DNA from: Chamaea fasciata
Lineage: Eukaryota > Chordata > Aves > Passeriformes > Sylviidae
Reading direction: 5' to 3'
NCBI GenBank assembly: GCA_029207755.1
Contig: JARCOQ010000002.1
Span: 41,302,244-41,366,243, forward strand
DNA length: 64,000 nucleotides
The notes under the pieces are model-generated. The model searched no databases and was not told the origin of the DNA. It saw only the letters and a list, made by a program, of their open reading frames with translations. Of the stretch, positions 1 through 10,376 are shown piece by piece; position 1 is the first letter of the stretch, and the number at the start of each line of letters is the position of its first letter. A program made the translations under genes and the position numbers.

Positions 1-158
1 AAGAAGCATGTCTAGACTGTGGCAGAAACATATGGTTTCAATACTACTGATTTTCCCTTTTCAGCACTTATTGATGGTATCCAGTGTGACTTTAGGCTAT
101 TCTCTTAGAATCCAAGTCTAGTCTTTTTTGGTTTTTTTCTGTCCAGTTTTATGGAACT
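1..158. other. Unannotated AT-rich sequence
   Basis: No open frame, repeat family or RNA gene is recognisable. It is the flank of the CR1 fragment that follows. Confidence 0.5.
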
Positions 159-400
159 ACAGAATCATAGAATCATTTAGGTTGGAAAGACTCCAAGATC
201 ATTGAGCCCAAACTTTGATCCATCATCACTTTGGCAACTAGACCACAGCACTGAGAGCAGCACCTCAATGTCTTCCTTGCAGTGAGGGGCCCAAAATGAG
301 CACATCATTTGAAGCACAGTCTCACCAGTGCTGAGTACAGGGGGATGGTCTCTGCACTTCTCCTGCTGAACACACTACTTTTGATACAATATTTTGATAT
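159..400 (-). mobile_element. CR1 LINE fragment, minus strand, internally deleted
   Basis: The plus strand opens with the reverse complement of a CR1 3' terminus (agaatcatagaatcatttag, then ggttggaa and a decayed 'gatcattgagcccaa'). From about 290 it continues as the reverse complement of an earlier part of CR1 ORF2, the stretch encoding '..[11 protein letters not shown]..' (seen here as tctcaccagtgctgagtac). In an intact CR1 these blocks are separated by several hundred bases of ORF2 end and 3' UTR. Here they are about 60 bases apart, so the copy carries an internal deletion, or two fragments abut. It is non-functional and 5'-truncated. Confidence 0.8.
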
Positions 401-1254
401 TTTGGAATGCTGCAAAATATTTCTAGGGAAATTTACACAGGAAAAACTATTTTTAAAAGTAATTTATTACTCCATCACAGAAAAAGAGGCAAAGAAGTAT
501 ATCTCTTTACCCTGGTAGCTTTCTTCCTAGGGTCTCCTCTACACAATGAAAGCTGAAATTTCTGTGGCACACATATATCCCCATCAATCTTGTACTCAAC
601 ATGCTTCTTAAGACAGGAATTTAGGGACTGTTAGACAAATTTGACTTTAAAAGAAAATTATCAAAAAGGCATTATTCTTGCTTTTGCTATTTCTACATAT
701 TTTTTGTAAAACAAAACAAAACGAAAAACCACACAAACAAACATACACACGAAAAGTCCTACAGCGATGACAAAAGACTCAGGGCTTGATAAAAAATGTA
801 TCACCTTTCAGCCTTAAAGGTAAAATAGTCATGGTGTGAACAAAAATTTTTAAAGTCTCTTTAGAAAGAAGAGTACAGACTACATTCAGAATAAATACAG
901 TTCGCATTTTATAATCTAATGCAGTTATTTACATAAATAGGATAAATTTGGAGTCACTGTGATTGGTGCTACCTTGCCCTTATAAAAGATAGAAGTGGTC
1001 ACTTAAAAGTGAATATAGCTTTTAAGGAATTAGACTATCAGTAACACTGGTATTACAATAGAGCCCAAAGCCGAGAAGAAATCAAGATTGTGCTGTATAA
1101 GGTTATGCACAATATTGTAGGGAAAAGTCAGTAGTTGGAAGTGTTTTCAACCAGAACTGAAAGCCCAGAATTTTCTGTAGAAGTGAGAACATGTGAAATG
1201 CAGCTGGAGCGTGGGAGAATCAGCAATGCAGAGCAGCTGAGCTAGGGATGTACC
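401..1254. other. Unannotated AT-rich sequence
   Basis: No supported feature. There is a short A/C-rich patch near 707-750 but no recognised repeat or coding exon. Confidence 0.5.
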
Positions 1255-1480
1255 TCTGGAGATCATTAGTCAAACTCCTGCTGCAGTCATGATCACCAAC
1301 TGCAGGTTCCCCATGACCATCTCCAGTCAGACTTTGAATATATCCAAAACTACCTACTTCTAGTGCTTGACCACCTTCACAGTAAAAAATGTTTCTTTCT
1401 TATATTCAAATAGCATGTCTTGTACTTCAACTTGTGCCTGAAAAACAGCCTACAGATCTGCTCTAGGTGCTTCATTCCTT
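1255..1480 (-). mobile_element. Decayed CR1 LINE 3' region, minus strand
   Basis: The order of blocks matches a CR1 3' end read in reverse: 'ggagatcatt.agtc.aa.ctcctgctgcagtcatgatcacc', then 'ccatgaccatctccag..ttttgaatat..ccaa', then 'cttgaccaccttcacagtaaa.aatgtttctttct'. These correspond to the CR1 tail, the segment encoding the end of ORF2, and the 'FF(T/L)' block. Divergence is high and the open frame is broken. The right edge is indistinct, and similarity may continue weakly to about 1500. Confidence 0.75.
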
Positions 1481-1499
1481 TTTCTAACTTGGTGGGGGA

Positions 1500-2440
1500 A
1501 GAAAGTGGGATTTTGTTGGCACACCGTTCACTAAATTCACAAAAATACTGAAAGGAGGATGGTAGTGTCATGAGATCATATTAAAAAGACTTATGAAGCT
1601 GAATAATATGTCAGTGAGAGAAATTGTTTTTTATGACTGAAGCTGGCAAGTGACTGCTCTATGTGTGGGACCTCAGATGGGACTCCTTCCCTTCTCTAGC
1701 CACACTCAAGAGGAAAGCAGGAGATTTCAATAACCATGATAACCCCAGAAAGACAGGGGGAAACCAGTTCTGCATAGTTTTGGCACTAGAAAAGGAAGAC
1801 AAGGAGCAAAATAAATGGAGGCTATTTAACTAAATAAATGGAGGCTATTTACCTGAATTTTTTCAGAACTTGATTTGTGGGGAGATTGATTCAGAGAAGG
1901 AGACATCCCTCCTTTGACTCACAAATGTATCAGATGGCAGTCTGTAGTGAGCTTTCAGACCTGATCATTTTTCCAGCCATCAATCTATAATTTCATGATA
2001 TATATTTGCCTCTATCTATATTTGTAAAAGAAAATATGCCTCTGTTCTTACAAAATGCAAATGTCTCTGAAGAAAATAAAGTAGATACGGTAGAAAATTC
2101 TGAACATGCGGAAAACATTTATTCGCTGTGAGAGTGACCGAGAACTGACTCAGGTTGGCAGAGAGATGGTGGATTCTTCATCCTTGCAGATATTCCAAAG
2201 CCATCTGACATGTCCTGAGAAACCTGCTCTAGGTGGCACTGCTTGAAGAGCAGAGGTGGGCCTGATGACATCCAGAGGTTACTGACAACCTCAACGATTT
2301 TATGGTTCTAAATTTTTATGAAGATAGATCTCTAGAGAAGAATACTGAAGGTGTTGCACTGACCCTCTTTCAAGGTTCTACACCTTACTAAGGAATGAGT
2401 TTCAGGCAATTCTGGAGTTTGAAGTCGACATTTTGAGAGG
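1500..2440. other. Unannotated sequence with a 23 bp tandem duplication
   Basis: No gene is recognised. The only structure seen is a near-perfect two-copy 23 bp direct repeat at 1809-1854. Confidence 0.5.
1809..1854. repeat. Two-copy 23 bp direct repeat
   Basis: The unit beginning aaataaatggaggctattta at 1809 recurs at 1832 with a difference only near its end. It looks like a local slippage or duplication product. Confidence 0.85.
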
Positions 2441-2447
2441 AAAAGAC

Positions 2448-3068
2448 TCAATTCATGCCTCGAAAATTAACTCCATTTGAAAGCCTGCAGGCCTTTTTTT
2501 TGCTGTGTCCACCAGCCCATCGTTTTAATGGGACTATGCTCAAGGGCTGCACCAGGCCCTGTGTTTTGCCCATGTCATTAGTAGTTCCCAAAAACCTGTG
2601 TTTTTCCCAGGCACCTGAAAATATGTGCTGGCTGAGGGGAGTGGATATATCTCTAAGATTTTTGTTTTTCTCTGCACAGAAAATCTCAAACTTCTCCTCT
2701 TTAGGTGCTGTTGCTTTAACACACATTTTTTGCTGCTTGGTGGATTTGCAGATCTGAGGGTTGGTTGCTTTGTGAAGGCCCACACACCATACATGAGCTG
2801 TGGCGGGGGAGAGGAGAAGGCAGTTAGTGATGTTTGCTTCTTTCAGAGACTGTGCAGTAGAACATCTTTAATTTCAAGGACCCCCATTCCCTGTCTCTGT
2901 ACAACAGTGCCTGGCTATGGTTGTGGAGCAGTGTTTTGCGGCAGAAACACAATAGATATGATAGTGAGTCAGACTGACCTCAAATTACCATGGTGGCATA
3001 ACAAATTAGTGGAAGATATCAAGACAGCACTGGGGAAACATGAAAAAAACCCCAAAACCAACTCATAA
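2448..3068. other. Cluster of overlapping unrecognised open frames
   Basis: Open frames of 111 codons (minus, 2448-2783), 100 codons (plus, 2455-2757) and 147 codons (plus, 2625-3068) overlap in a locally less AT-rich stretch. None matches a protein family I know. The 147-residue frame is Cys-rich in its first half but shows no signal peptide, spaced zinc ligands or other domain signature. No convincing splice sites, Kozak context or polyadenylation context ties the frames to a transcript. They may be chance frames or the trace of an old unidentified repeat or retrocopy. Confidence 0.2.
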
Positions 3069-3069
3069 G

Positions 3070-5520
3070 AGATTTTATGGCTGCCTGTTTGCAACCACTC
3101 AACTTCCAAAGACAAATGTCATCCATTCCAGGCAGTGGGGATAGTGCCATTCATCCGAACTGCTGTTACTGAGTGCCAGGAGCTGAAGATTTCCACTACC
3201 ACATTGACTCCTCAGCTGCAGACAGCAGGGGAAGAAGGGGAAGAAGAAACTGATAAAGTCTAGAGAAGGACATAACCTCTAGGATATTGCTGGAAATTTA
3301 AGTAATTTAGCATTAAAGGTAGCACACATCATTTAAGATAGACCTTTTCCTCCTCAGTTTCAATGGTTTTCAGTATGATACAGGAACTCTTTAGATTGCT
3401 TCCCTGTAATTATTAGTAAATATCTTATTTACTATGCTAGCAGAGCCTAAATAACTCAGTCTAATTATTACTCATTCATGAATGCCTTCTTCATTGTTCT
3501 AAATTAAAACATGCTCTTAGAAAGGTAATAAAATTATCATCAGAATCTATTCAAAACAAATTTAAGAGTGGATGCTCAAAGCAGTCAACACTGAAGTCAT
3601 CTAGAGCATGTGTGAGTATGCTAGAACTGTTCAATACTGCACTCTATACATGTTTAATTGTTACAGTTGTATTTGACATAGGAAAATGACTTCTTGATCT
3701 GAATGATTTTAAACTTGCAAGGCTCATCCTCAACTGATTAAATTACACAAATTCATAGACAGCAGAGAAGCAGTGTTGTTCAGTTCCAGATCTAGATCAC
3801 AAAACTCAGTTGTATTTCATCTAAGTAGCACAACAAAAAACATAGCATTAAGACACAATCACCATGCTCAGGCACAAAGTCACTATCTATCATGCAGACA
3901 AACTCCATTTCTCACAGCAAAACATTCACTAACCTTCTGTCTGAGAAGAAAATTGCACTGTACATTTCAAAACAGTTTTCCTGAAATGCATAAAATGAGT
4001 AATAGCCAAAACAGGCTTTTAACAGGTATAGTCATATACAGTGTCAATACAAGCAAAATCAAATACCGCTCTTTTGAGTATTCATTTCCCTTCTATCTAG
4101 TTATATCCCATATTTTTAATGAATATACAATGTTAATCTATTAGCTGGCAAAATAATCCACATTGATCTTAAACAAGATAATGCTGTCCAAGATTCCAGA
4201 CTTTGTTCACAGGAAGCGATGCTTCACCACAAATGCAAGACAGACAGCTGAATATGAAAAAGCCAACAGAGCTGCTAAGACAGACAGATGCAAGTTCTGC
4301 TCTACCTATTCAGCACTCCACAGGGAGCCACTGCAGTGAATGGAGGATGGATTGTGCTTGTGTTGTAGAGAGATGTGTTTCTGAGATCTCTCCTAACAGC
4401 AGTTTTCTCATTCTTAAGGATTCATGCCTCTACAGATTTCATTGCTCCAGTTCTGTGTGTTAACCAAGAATGCAAGTCCCTGTTTCAAAGGCAGAAAGCT
4501 CTAACAGTTTCAAGAGCATCTTGAAAGGACAGGCTCAAAGGACACCAGGAAAAAAAATCATCTCAGGTAAACCTAATCTTGTCAAAATCTTGTGTGGAAA
4601 CACTGAAAATATAAATGTTCCAGATAGAAAAATATCTATATGCAATATGGATACAACTTCTGATTAACAGACACCTAACTTATGAAAGATGGTTGTGATT
4701 CTGCTGTCATTAATAGCTGGATTTTGCTCAGGTTCTGGCTCAACAGGACCATTTAATTCTTCTGACACACTATCACTAACTTCATCAGAAAGCATAAAGA
4801 TAGGATTTTTCTTCTGGTAAAAAACTAGACTAGAGGAGCAGATCTGCACTAAATGAATATGCCTGTGATTGGTGCAAAATAACCCCCTGTTCAATGTGTG
4901 TAACCCCCAAGTTACAGTTGAAGAACAGTCAGTTTGATATCCTGCTTTTAATTCCCAATGGTAAGCAATTCCATTACTCCTCAAAATAAGCCATACTTGA
5001 CATACATAACATAATTCTGCTCACAGTTTCAACTATTAACACTATGGTAAGGAACACTAGCAAACTGTAAACATATTTGGAACATAAAAGAAAGCTTTAT
5101 GATTTAAATAAGCTCTACAGTACAATTTTCATCTCAGATCATAATGATTATTTCAGCATTTACTGTGCTAACTGAAGGTAATTTTAGGGTATCTGATCTT
5201 TGCTAAAAGAGTATGTTCTTTAAATAAGAAAGGATAGATTAATTTCAGAAAAATATTATTGGTTTAATGTGTTAAATACTTTTATGTATCCTGGTAGATA
5301 AAATGTCATTTTAACAAATATTTTAAAAGGTATTCTGGTTTCTGTGTTATAATGCACTAGCTTGTCTCCCGCTGGCACAGAGGATTTGTTACAGACTACT
5401 GACCTGAAACTTCATTCACAGAAGGAAGGAGAGCGTGCTAGCTGAATCCTACACTTCCTTAAGTATATATTTCCCCTTTTAGCTGCATCTTCATTTTCTG
5501 TCTTGCATTCTGAGAAGAGA
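3070..5520. other. Unannotated AT-rich sequence
   Basis: Open frames of 123 codons or fewer occur (for example 3773-4144 and 4203-4463) but have compositions typical of random AT-rich translation and no recognised domain. No RNA gene or known repeat was seen. Confidence 0.5.
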
Positions 5521-5522
5521 GG

Positions 5523-5545
5523 AAAAAAAAAAAAAAAAAAAAAAA
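5523..5545. repeat. Poly-A tract (23 bp)
   Basis: Uninterrupted run of 23 A. No retrocopy or LINE body is recognisable immediately upstream or downstream, so it is called a simple mononucleotide tract. Confidence 0.9.
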
Positions 5546-7109
5546 GGCAATAACATTCTAGTGACATATCCTTGGTTCTTCCAGGACATAATATCAGTAG
5601 CATAATGTAGCCAGTAGCCAGGTCATTTTGCTTTCTATATTCCAGTACAGTGAAGGCCCTAAGGCATGTCTTGGCCTTTTCCACTGTTGACTACACAAAG
5701 GTTTCCAGTTTTGATTTGCCAATTGCTAATCTTAGTTGACTAAAACCACAGCCAAATTCTCCTGAGAAACAGTTAGATTGCATTACTCAGTACATTACTC
5801 ATAGTTTATATGACATTCACTCACTACACTGAACTGCAGCTAAGCATTGCACCTGATACATTTCAAGGGATTTAAATGATGCTGGTTGGCAGTCATTTAA
5901 CTTCATCAGCTGTGACACAACTGCTATACACCTTTATGACCTCTTTGTACTTTATAATTTTTAATGTGTTCAGAGCTAGTCAACAGAAATGCAGTAATGT
6001 CATAATGCCATCTACAGGCCCTAAACAGTCCCAGTTTCTCTTGGTGACCCTGCCTTCCGTATTCCACCAGACAACTAAAAGAAAGGGTTGGTAGAAGAGG
6101 AAATCATAACAAACCCATCCAACTGAGAGTCAAATCATAAGTAATTCAAACAAATTTCTACACTATAACTATTAATACTGAGTTTTCTCACCATCCTTCT
6201 GGTAATTTCTGCCAGTAACAATGCAGAGATAGCTTTTCATGTTGTATTTATCAACTCAAGCCATGGCCTCAGTCAAGAAGTAAGATAGAGTAAAAATAAG
6301 TGAGCAGTCCTGAATGTTGCATTGAGGTCACATTATTTTCAGTCCTTAAAATCACAGGTAAGCTGTTGGTCTACAGTGGTTGGTATTCCTATAATATAGA
6401 TATATCCAACCTTTCTGATCCCCAACACCAGTCAGCAAACCTTCAAATACCCAAGGGCCACAGGATAGACATCACATATTCTAGAGAGCTGAGGGAAGAA
6501 GAGAGCACCAACAGCGGTTCACAAAAGGTGACAACAGCTCCGAAGGGGTCCCACTGCTTCAGTGGGGTATTTCCAATCTTAACACAGCCTACTGATCTGC
6601 TCCCTCACAATCAGAGATTCAGATTAGCCAGAAGTACCCACACCAGCTCAGCTTCCCTGTGAATTGTGTGGCACAATCTCACATATGGCTTGAACTTCTG
6701 AAGGTCCATACACATCTTAAGCCCCATCTTTGCCATCCTGTTAGGTTTGCCAGCAGATATGATTTTCTGCAACCACAGACATCGTTAAAGTTGACTGATG
6801 TTTTTGCCTCTGTTCTGTCAGGTTAAATAGGAAACAGATTAACCAAAACCTCACCAAAATGCACACACACCAAACAAAAGTAAGAAAAAAAAGGGCTGAA
6901 ATACAGAAACCACAGCCCAAAGTGATGGATCATCTGGCATGAGGTAACCCAGAATACAAAGAGATGCTAATGTTGCAAATGTTACTTTTTTCATGTTTTA
7001 GAGGTAGAGAATTGGAAATAGGAAGGAAACTTCTGGCTATGTCTACATTACAGCTACTTCTGTTCCCTTTCTTCAGGGATCTGTGAACAGTGAATCCAGC
7101 AACATTGTT
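5546..7109. other. Unannotated AT-rich sequence upstream of a CR1
   Basis: No supported gene. A 120-codon open frame at 6300-6662 has no recognisable domain. Confidence 0.5.
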
Positions 7110-8318
7110 AAAAATGCCCAGCCAGCATAGGTTTAGGACAGGTAGGTCATGTTTGAACAACCTGGTCTCTTTTTATGACCAGGTGACCTGCCTGGTGGAT
7201 GCAGGAAGGGCTGTGGATGTTGTCTATTTGAACTTTAGCAAGGCTTTTGACACTGTCTCCCTCAGCACACTCCTGGAAAAGCTGGCAGCCCAGGGCTTGG
7301 ACAGGAGCACTCTTTGCTGGGTTAGGAACTGGCTGGATGGCCAGGCCCAGAGAGTGGTGGTGAATGGTGCCGTATCCAGCTGGCAGCCAGTCACCAGTGG
7401 TGTTCGTCGGAGGTCTGTGCTGGGACCAGGTCTGTTCAATATTTTCATTGATGGCATGGATGAGGGTATTGAATCTTTCATTAGTAAATTTGCAGATGAC
7501 ACTAAGCTGGGAGCGTGTGTCGACCGCTTGGAAGACAAGATGGCTCTGAAGAGAGATCTGGAACGGCTGGGTCAATGGGCAGAGTCCAACAAAATGAAGT
7601 TTAATGAGTTCAAGTGTCAAGTCCTTCACTTTGGCCACAATGACCCCCTGCAGCGTTATAGGCTGGGGACAGTGTGGCTGGACAGTGCCCAGGAGGAAAG
7701 GGACCTGGGGGTTCAGGTCAGCAGCCGGCTGAACGAGCCAACAGTGTGCCCAGGTGGCCAAGAGGGCCAATGGCATCCTGGCCTGTATCAGGAAAGGTGT
7801 GGCCAGCAGAAACAGGGAGGTCATTCTTCCCCTGTACTCGGCACTGGTGAGGCCACACCTTGAGTGCTGTGTCCAGTTCTGGGACCCTCAGTTTAGGAAG
7901 GACATTGAGGTGCTTGAACGTGTCCAGAGAAGGGCAACAAAGTTGGTGAAGGACTTGGAAAACAAGCCATATGAAGAACGACTGAGGGGTCTGGGGTTGT
8001 TTAGCCTGGAGAAAAGGAGACTCAGAGGTGACCATATCACTCTCTACAACTTCCATGAAGGGTAGTTGTAATCACCTGGGGGTTGGTCTCTTTCTCCGGG
8101 CAGCAGCTGACAGAACGAGAGGACACAATCTCAAGCTGCGTCAAGGGAAATATAGGTTGGATATTAGGAAGAAGTTTTTCACAGAGAGAGTGATTAAATA
8201 CTGGAATAGTCTGCCTGGGGATGTGGTGGAATCAGCATCCCTGGATGTGTTTAAAAGAAAACTGGATGTGGCACTTGATGACCTAGTTGAGGTGTTAGGG
8301 CTGGGTTGGACTCGATGA
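7090..8318 (+). pseudogene. CR1 ORF2 remnant (reverse transcriptase C-terminal half), frameshifted
   Basis: The open frame from 7090 reads into RT motif A (YLNFSKAFD, residues 46-54), motif B (SGVRRRSVLGP, residues 103-113) and motif C (FADD, residues 134-137, bases 7489-7500). Two catalytic-region changes stand out. Family members normally have Asp where motif A here has Asn48 (codon aac, 7231-7233), and motif B has RRR where PQG is usual. Near 7733 a loss of about two bases shifts the reading. ORF2 homology resumes in the 7754-8065 frame (..[17 protein letters not shown]..), shifts again near 8055 at a TAG next to an extra base, and ends in the 8028-8318 frame (..DIRKKFFTERVIKYWNSLP..). The N-terminal 19 or so codons of the first frame are flank. 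This is a dead copy: reverse transcription would need the missing Asp, the missing N-terminus and repair of both shifts. Confidence 0.93.
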
Positions 8319-8368
8319 TCTTGAAGGTCTCTTCCAACCTACACATTCTGTGATTCTGTGATTCTGTA
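7110..8368 (+). mobile_element. CR1 LINE, 5'-truncated, with intact 3' terminus
   Basis: This is the best-preserved CR1 in the window. It starts inside the reverse-transcriptase domain and runs through the rest of ORF2, the short 3' UTR and the diagnostic 3' end (cctacacattctgtg plus further attctgtg units, ending about 8368). CR1 elements are non-LTR retrotransposons that copy themselves by target-primed reverse transcription and are usually 5'-truncated. The element lacks ORF1, the endonuclease domain and the N-terminal RT motifs, so it cannot move by itself. No clear flanking duplication is visible, which is usual for CR1. Confidence 0.97.
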
Positions 8369-9969
8369 ATACAAAATGCACAAAGAAATTCAGGACTATA
8401 GACTTGAACAGCTCATACATATTTTGAATCTACCACACTATTCAGTGTCTTCTTTCTTCTCTCACTGGAATAATAAAAACCTGTTACACATTCTTCTGGT
8501 AAGCAGATACCCATTTCAGTCTGTGGGTTCCTCCCACCAGCTTCTGTTTGTCTCCTCAAAAGTACTTCAGTTTTCCTCAGAGAGGCCAAGAGCCACTGGA
8601 ATTACACGAGTGTTATATTTATGTGTATATAAGTGCTATAATTATGTTAGTGTTATATTTATACACATGACCACTTGGAGCAACATCTGAAAATCTTTCT
8701 TAGGTGAGTCCTAACACAGAAGGTGGAATGCCTCTTCTATTATTTGTACAGAATCATCACATTAAAGAGAGGTCTATATACAAATAGTAATTAACCATCA
8801 GAATTGTTGACTCTCTTCTAATTCAAACCTACAGACTACAGGAAGAAAGGCTACATCCATAAGAAGAGGAAGTTTCTCAAACTTTCATGAGGCATTTTTT
8901 TCAGTTAATAATATTTTCAATGCTAGTGCTTTCTGTGCAGTTTGAATAAAAACACTTTTATTTAAAAATCATATTTTAAATGCCTTCATAAAAAATTAGA
9001 GAAATGTATCAGAAGAAGAGTCAGACTAACAGCTTGAAAATAGACATCACAGTAGATTTAATTTTTCCATGCATTCTTACTGCAGCCCCTGTCAGGCAGC
9101 AAAAAAAAGGTATGCCATCTGAAGCTCTTGTACTTCACATTTGTTGCATGCAGCTATTATTTTACTTGGCTTTGATGTTTCACACAACTTTTAGAAGCAA
9201 AGAATCTGCTTTGACAACATGACATTTCCCATATGTTCCCTTAGTTGTATGAATGAGAAAACCTTGCCTAACCCTAATTAGCATTGGCACTGTTGTTTGT
9301 AATCTTTGCACTGCTTTCTATACAAAATTGTTTTAGTAACTTAGAGTTATGAAAGGTTCTGCTTATTGTGCAGAGCATCAAGAGCACCGTGCTACTGAGC
9401 ATACTTGACTTTAAATTGCTGGGGAGAGATGGTGGCTGGGTCTCACACCTTGGCTACCTGTCCACCTTGTAACTAGGTGGAGGTTATGGCAGGTAATGGT
9501 CTGACTGTAGGCAGATGGGGATTGCCTTCAGGTGAATTTCCCAATTCCACCTGCTTTGCTTTATGGGCTGAAGGACTTTTTTTAAAAAGCTGCTTGGTCA
9601 ACAGATGGAGGAGAAGAGACTTACCTGAACTGGTTCACATTTTGCCTCCAGTCATAGAAACTTCTTTTCTCCTTTGGCTAAAAAGTCATTGCCAGTGACT
9701 AGAGATCAAATGCATTTAGTCCTAGCTTTTGTAAATGTTACCTCTCCAACCGAATGGGCAAATATCTAACCTCTCCATATAATCTAGCAGGCCAGAGAGC
9801 ACGTCTGAAATATTGTGTGAGAACAATCTTCTTCAGAGCTAGCCAGAGGAGAGTGTTGTGCAGAGTCCTGCTTGTCACCTCAGGTGCCTTCAGCTCCCTG
9901 AGTTTCAGGATCTGGCATGGTTTCAGAATGCAGCTCCCTTCTTTGGTTACTGGGAGAAACAATACTCAA
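8369..9969. other. Unannotated sequence
   Basis: No supported gene or RNA. Open frames of 104 codons or fewer with no domain (for example 8376-8690). Confidence 0.5.
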
Positions 9970-10115
9970 GACGGTTGTGCTGCCTCCCAGAGAGACGTGG
10001 TCAGGCTGTAGGAAGGAGCAGACAGAACCTTGTAAAGTCTAACTATGGAAAATGCCAAGTCTTGCATGCAGTGAGAAACAACCTCAGAAACCAACAAATA
10101 CCGGGGGCAGGGTAC
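9970..10115 (+). mobile_element. CR1 LINE ORF2 fragment, plus strand
   Basis: The block 'gttgtgctgcctcccagaga', 'gtggtcaggctg', 'gcagacagaaccttg..aa', 'ggaaaatgccaagtcttgca' and 'gagaaacaacc' follows the CR1 ORF2 stretch just after the FADD motif (..A.QRDLDRLE.WADRNLMKFN..KCQVLH..RNNP..). The reading frame is broken and both ends are truncated. It faces the next CR1 fragment, which covers the same ORF2 stretch on the other strand. Confidence 0.75.
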
Positions 10116-10139
10116 TCTTTTCCTCCTTTACAGCAAGGA

Positions 10140-10376
10140 CACATGGCTGGATCATGCTGAACTTGTCCACCATGACCCCTGGGTCCTTCACTGCAGAGCT
10201 GATTTCTAGACAGCTGCTCCTAGCCTGTGCTGGAGCCTGGGCTTATTCCTCCCTAGGGGCAGGACTCAGCATCTCCCTGTATTGAACTTCATGGGGCTCC
10301 TACCAGCCCATTTATCCAGCTTCTTGATGTCCCTTTGAATGGCAGCACACCCTTCTGGTGTATTAGCCAGACATAT
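10140..10376 (-). mobile_element. CR1 LINE ORF2 fragment, minus strand
   Basis: Read on the minus strand from about 10372, the sequence gives the CR1 ORF2 segment after FADD: 'acaccagaagggtgtgctgc', then 'cattcaaagggac', 'atgaagttcaa', 'gggaggaataagccc', 'caggct' and 'aaggacccaggggtcatggt'. This encodes recognisable ..TPEGCAAIQRD.., ..LMKFN.. and ..LGRN.. blocks with stops. It is old, truncated at both ends and non-functional. It pairs with 9970-10115 as an imperfect inverted repeat. Confidence 0.88.

Noticed and set aside
7147..7824. 225-codon minus-strand frame opposite the CR1 ORF2
   Set aside because: Antisense shadow of the LINE reverse-transcriptase frame with no domain of its own.
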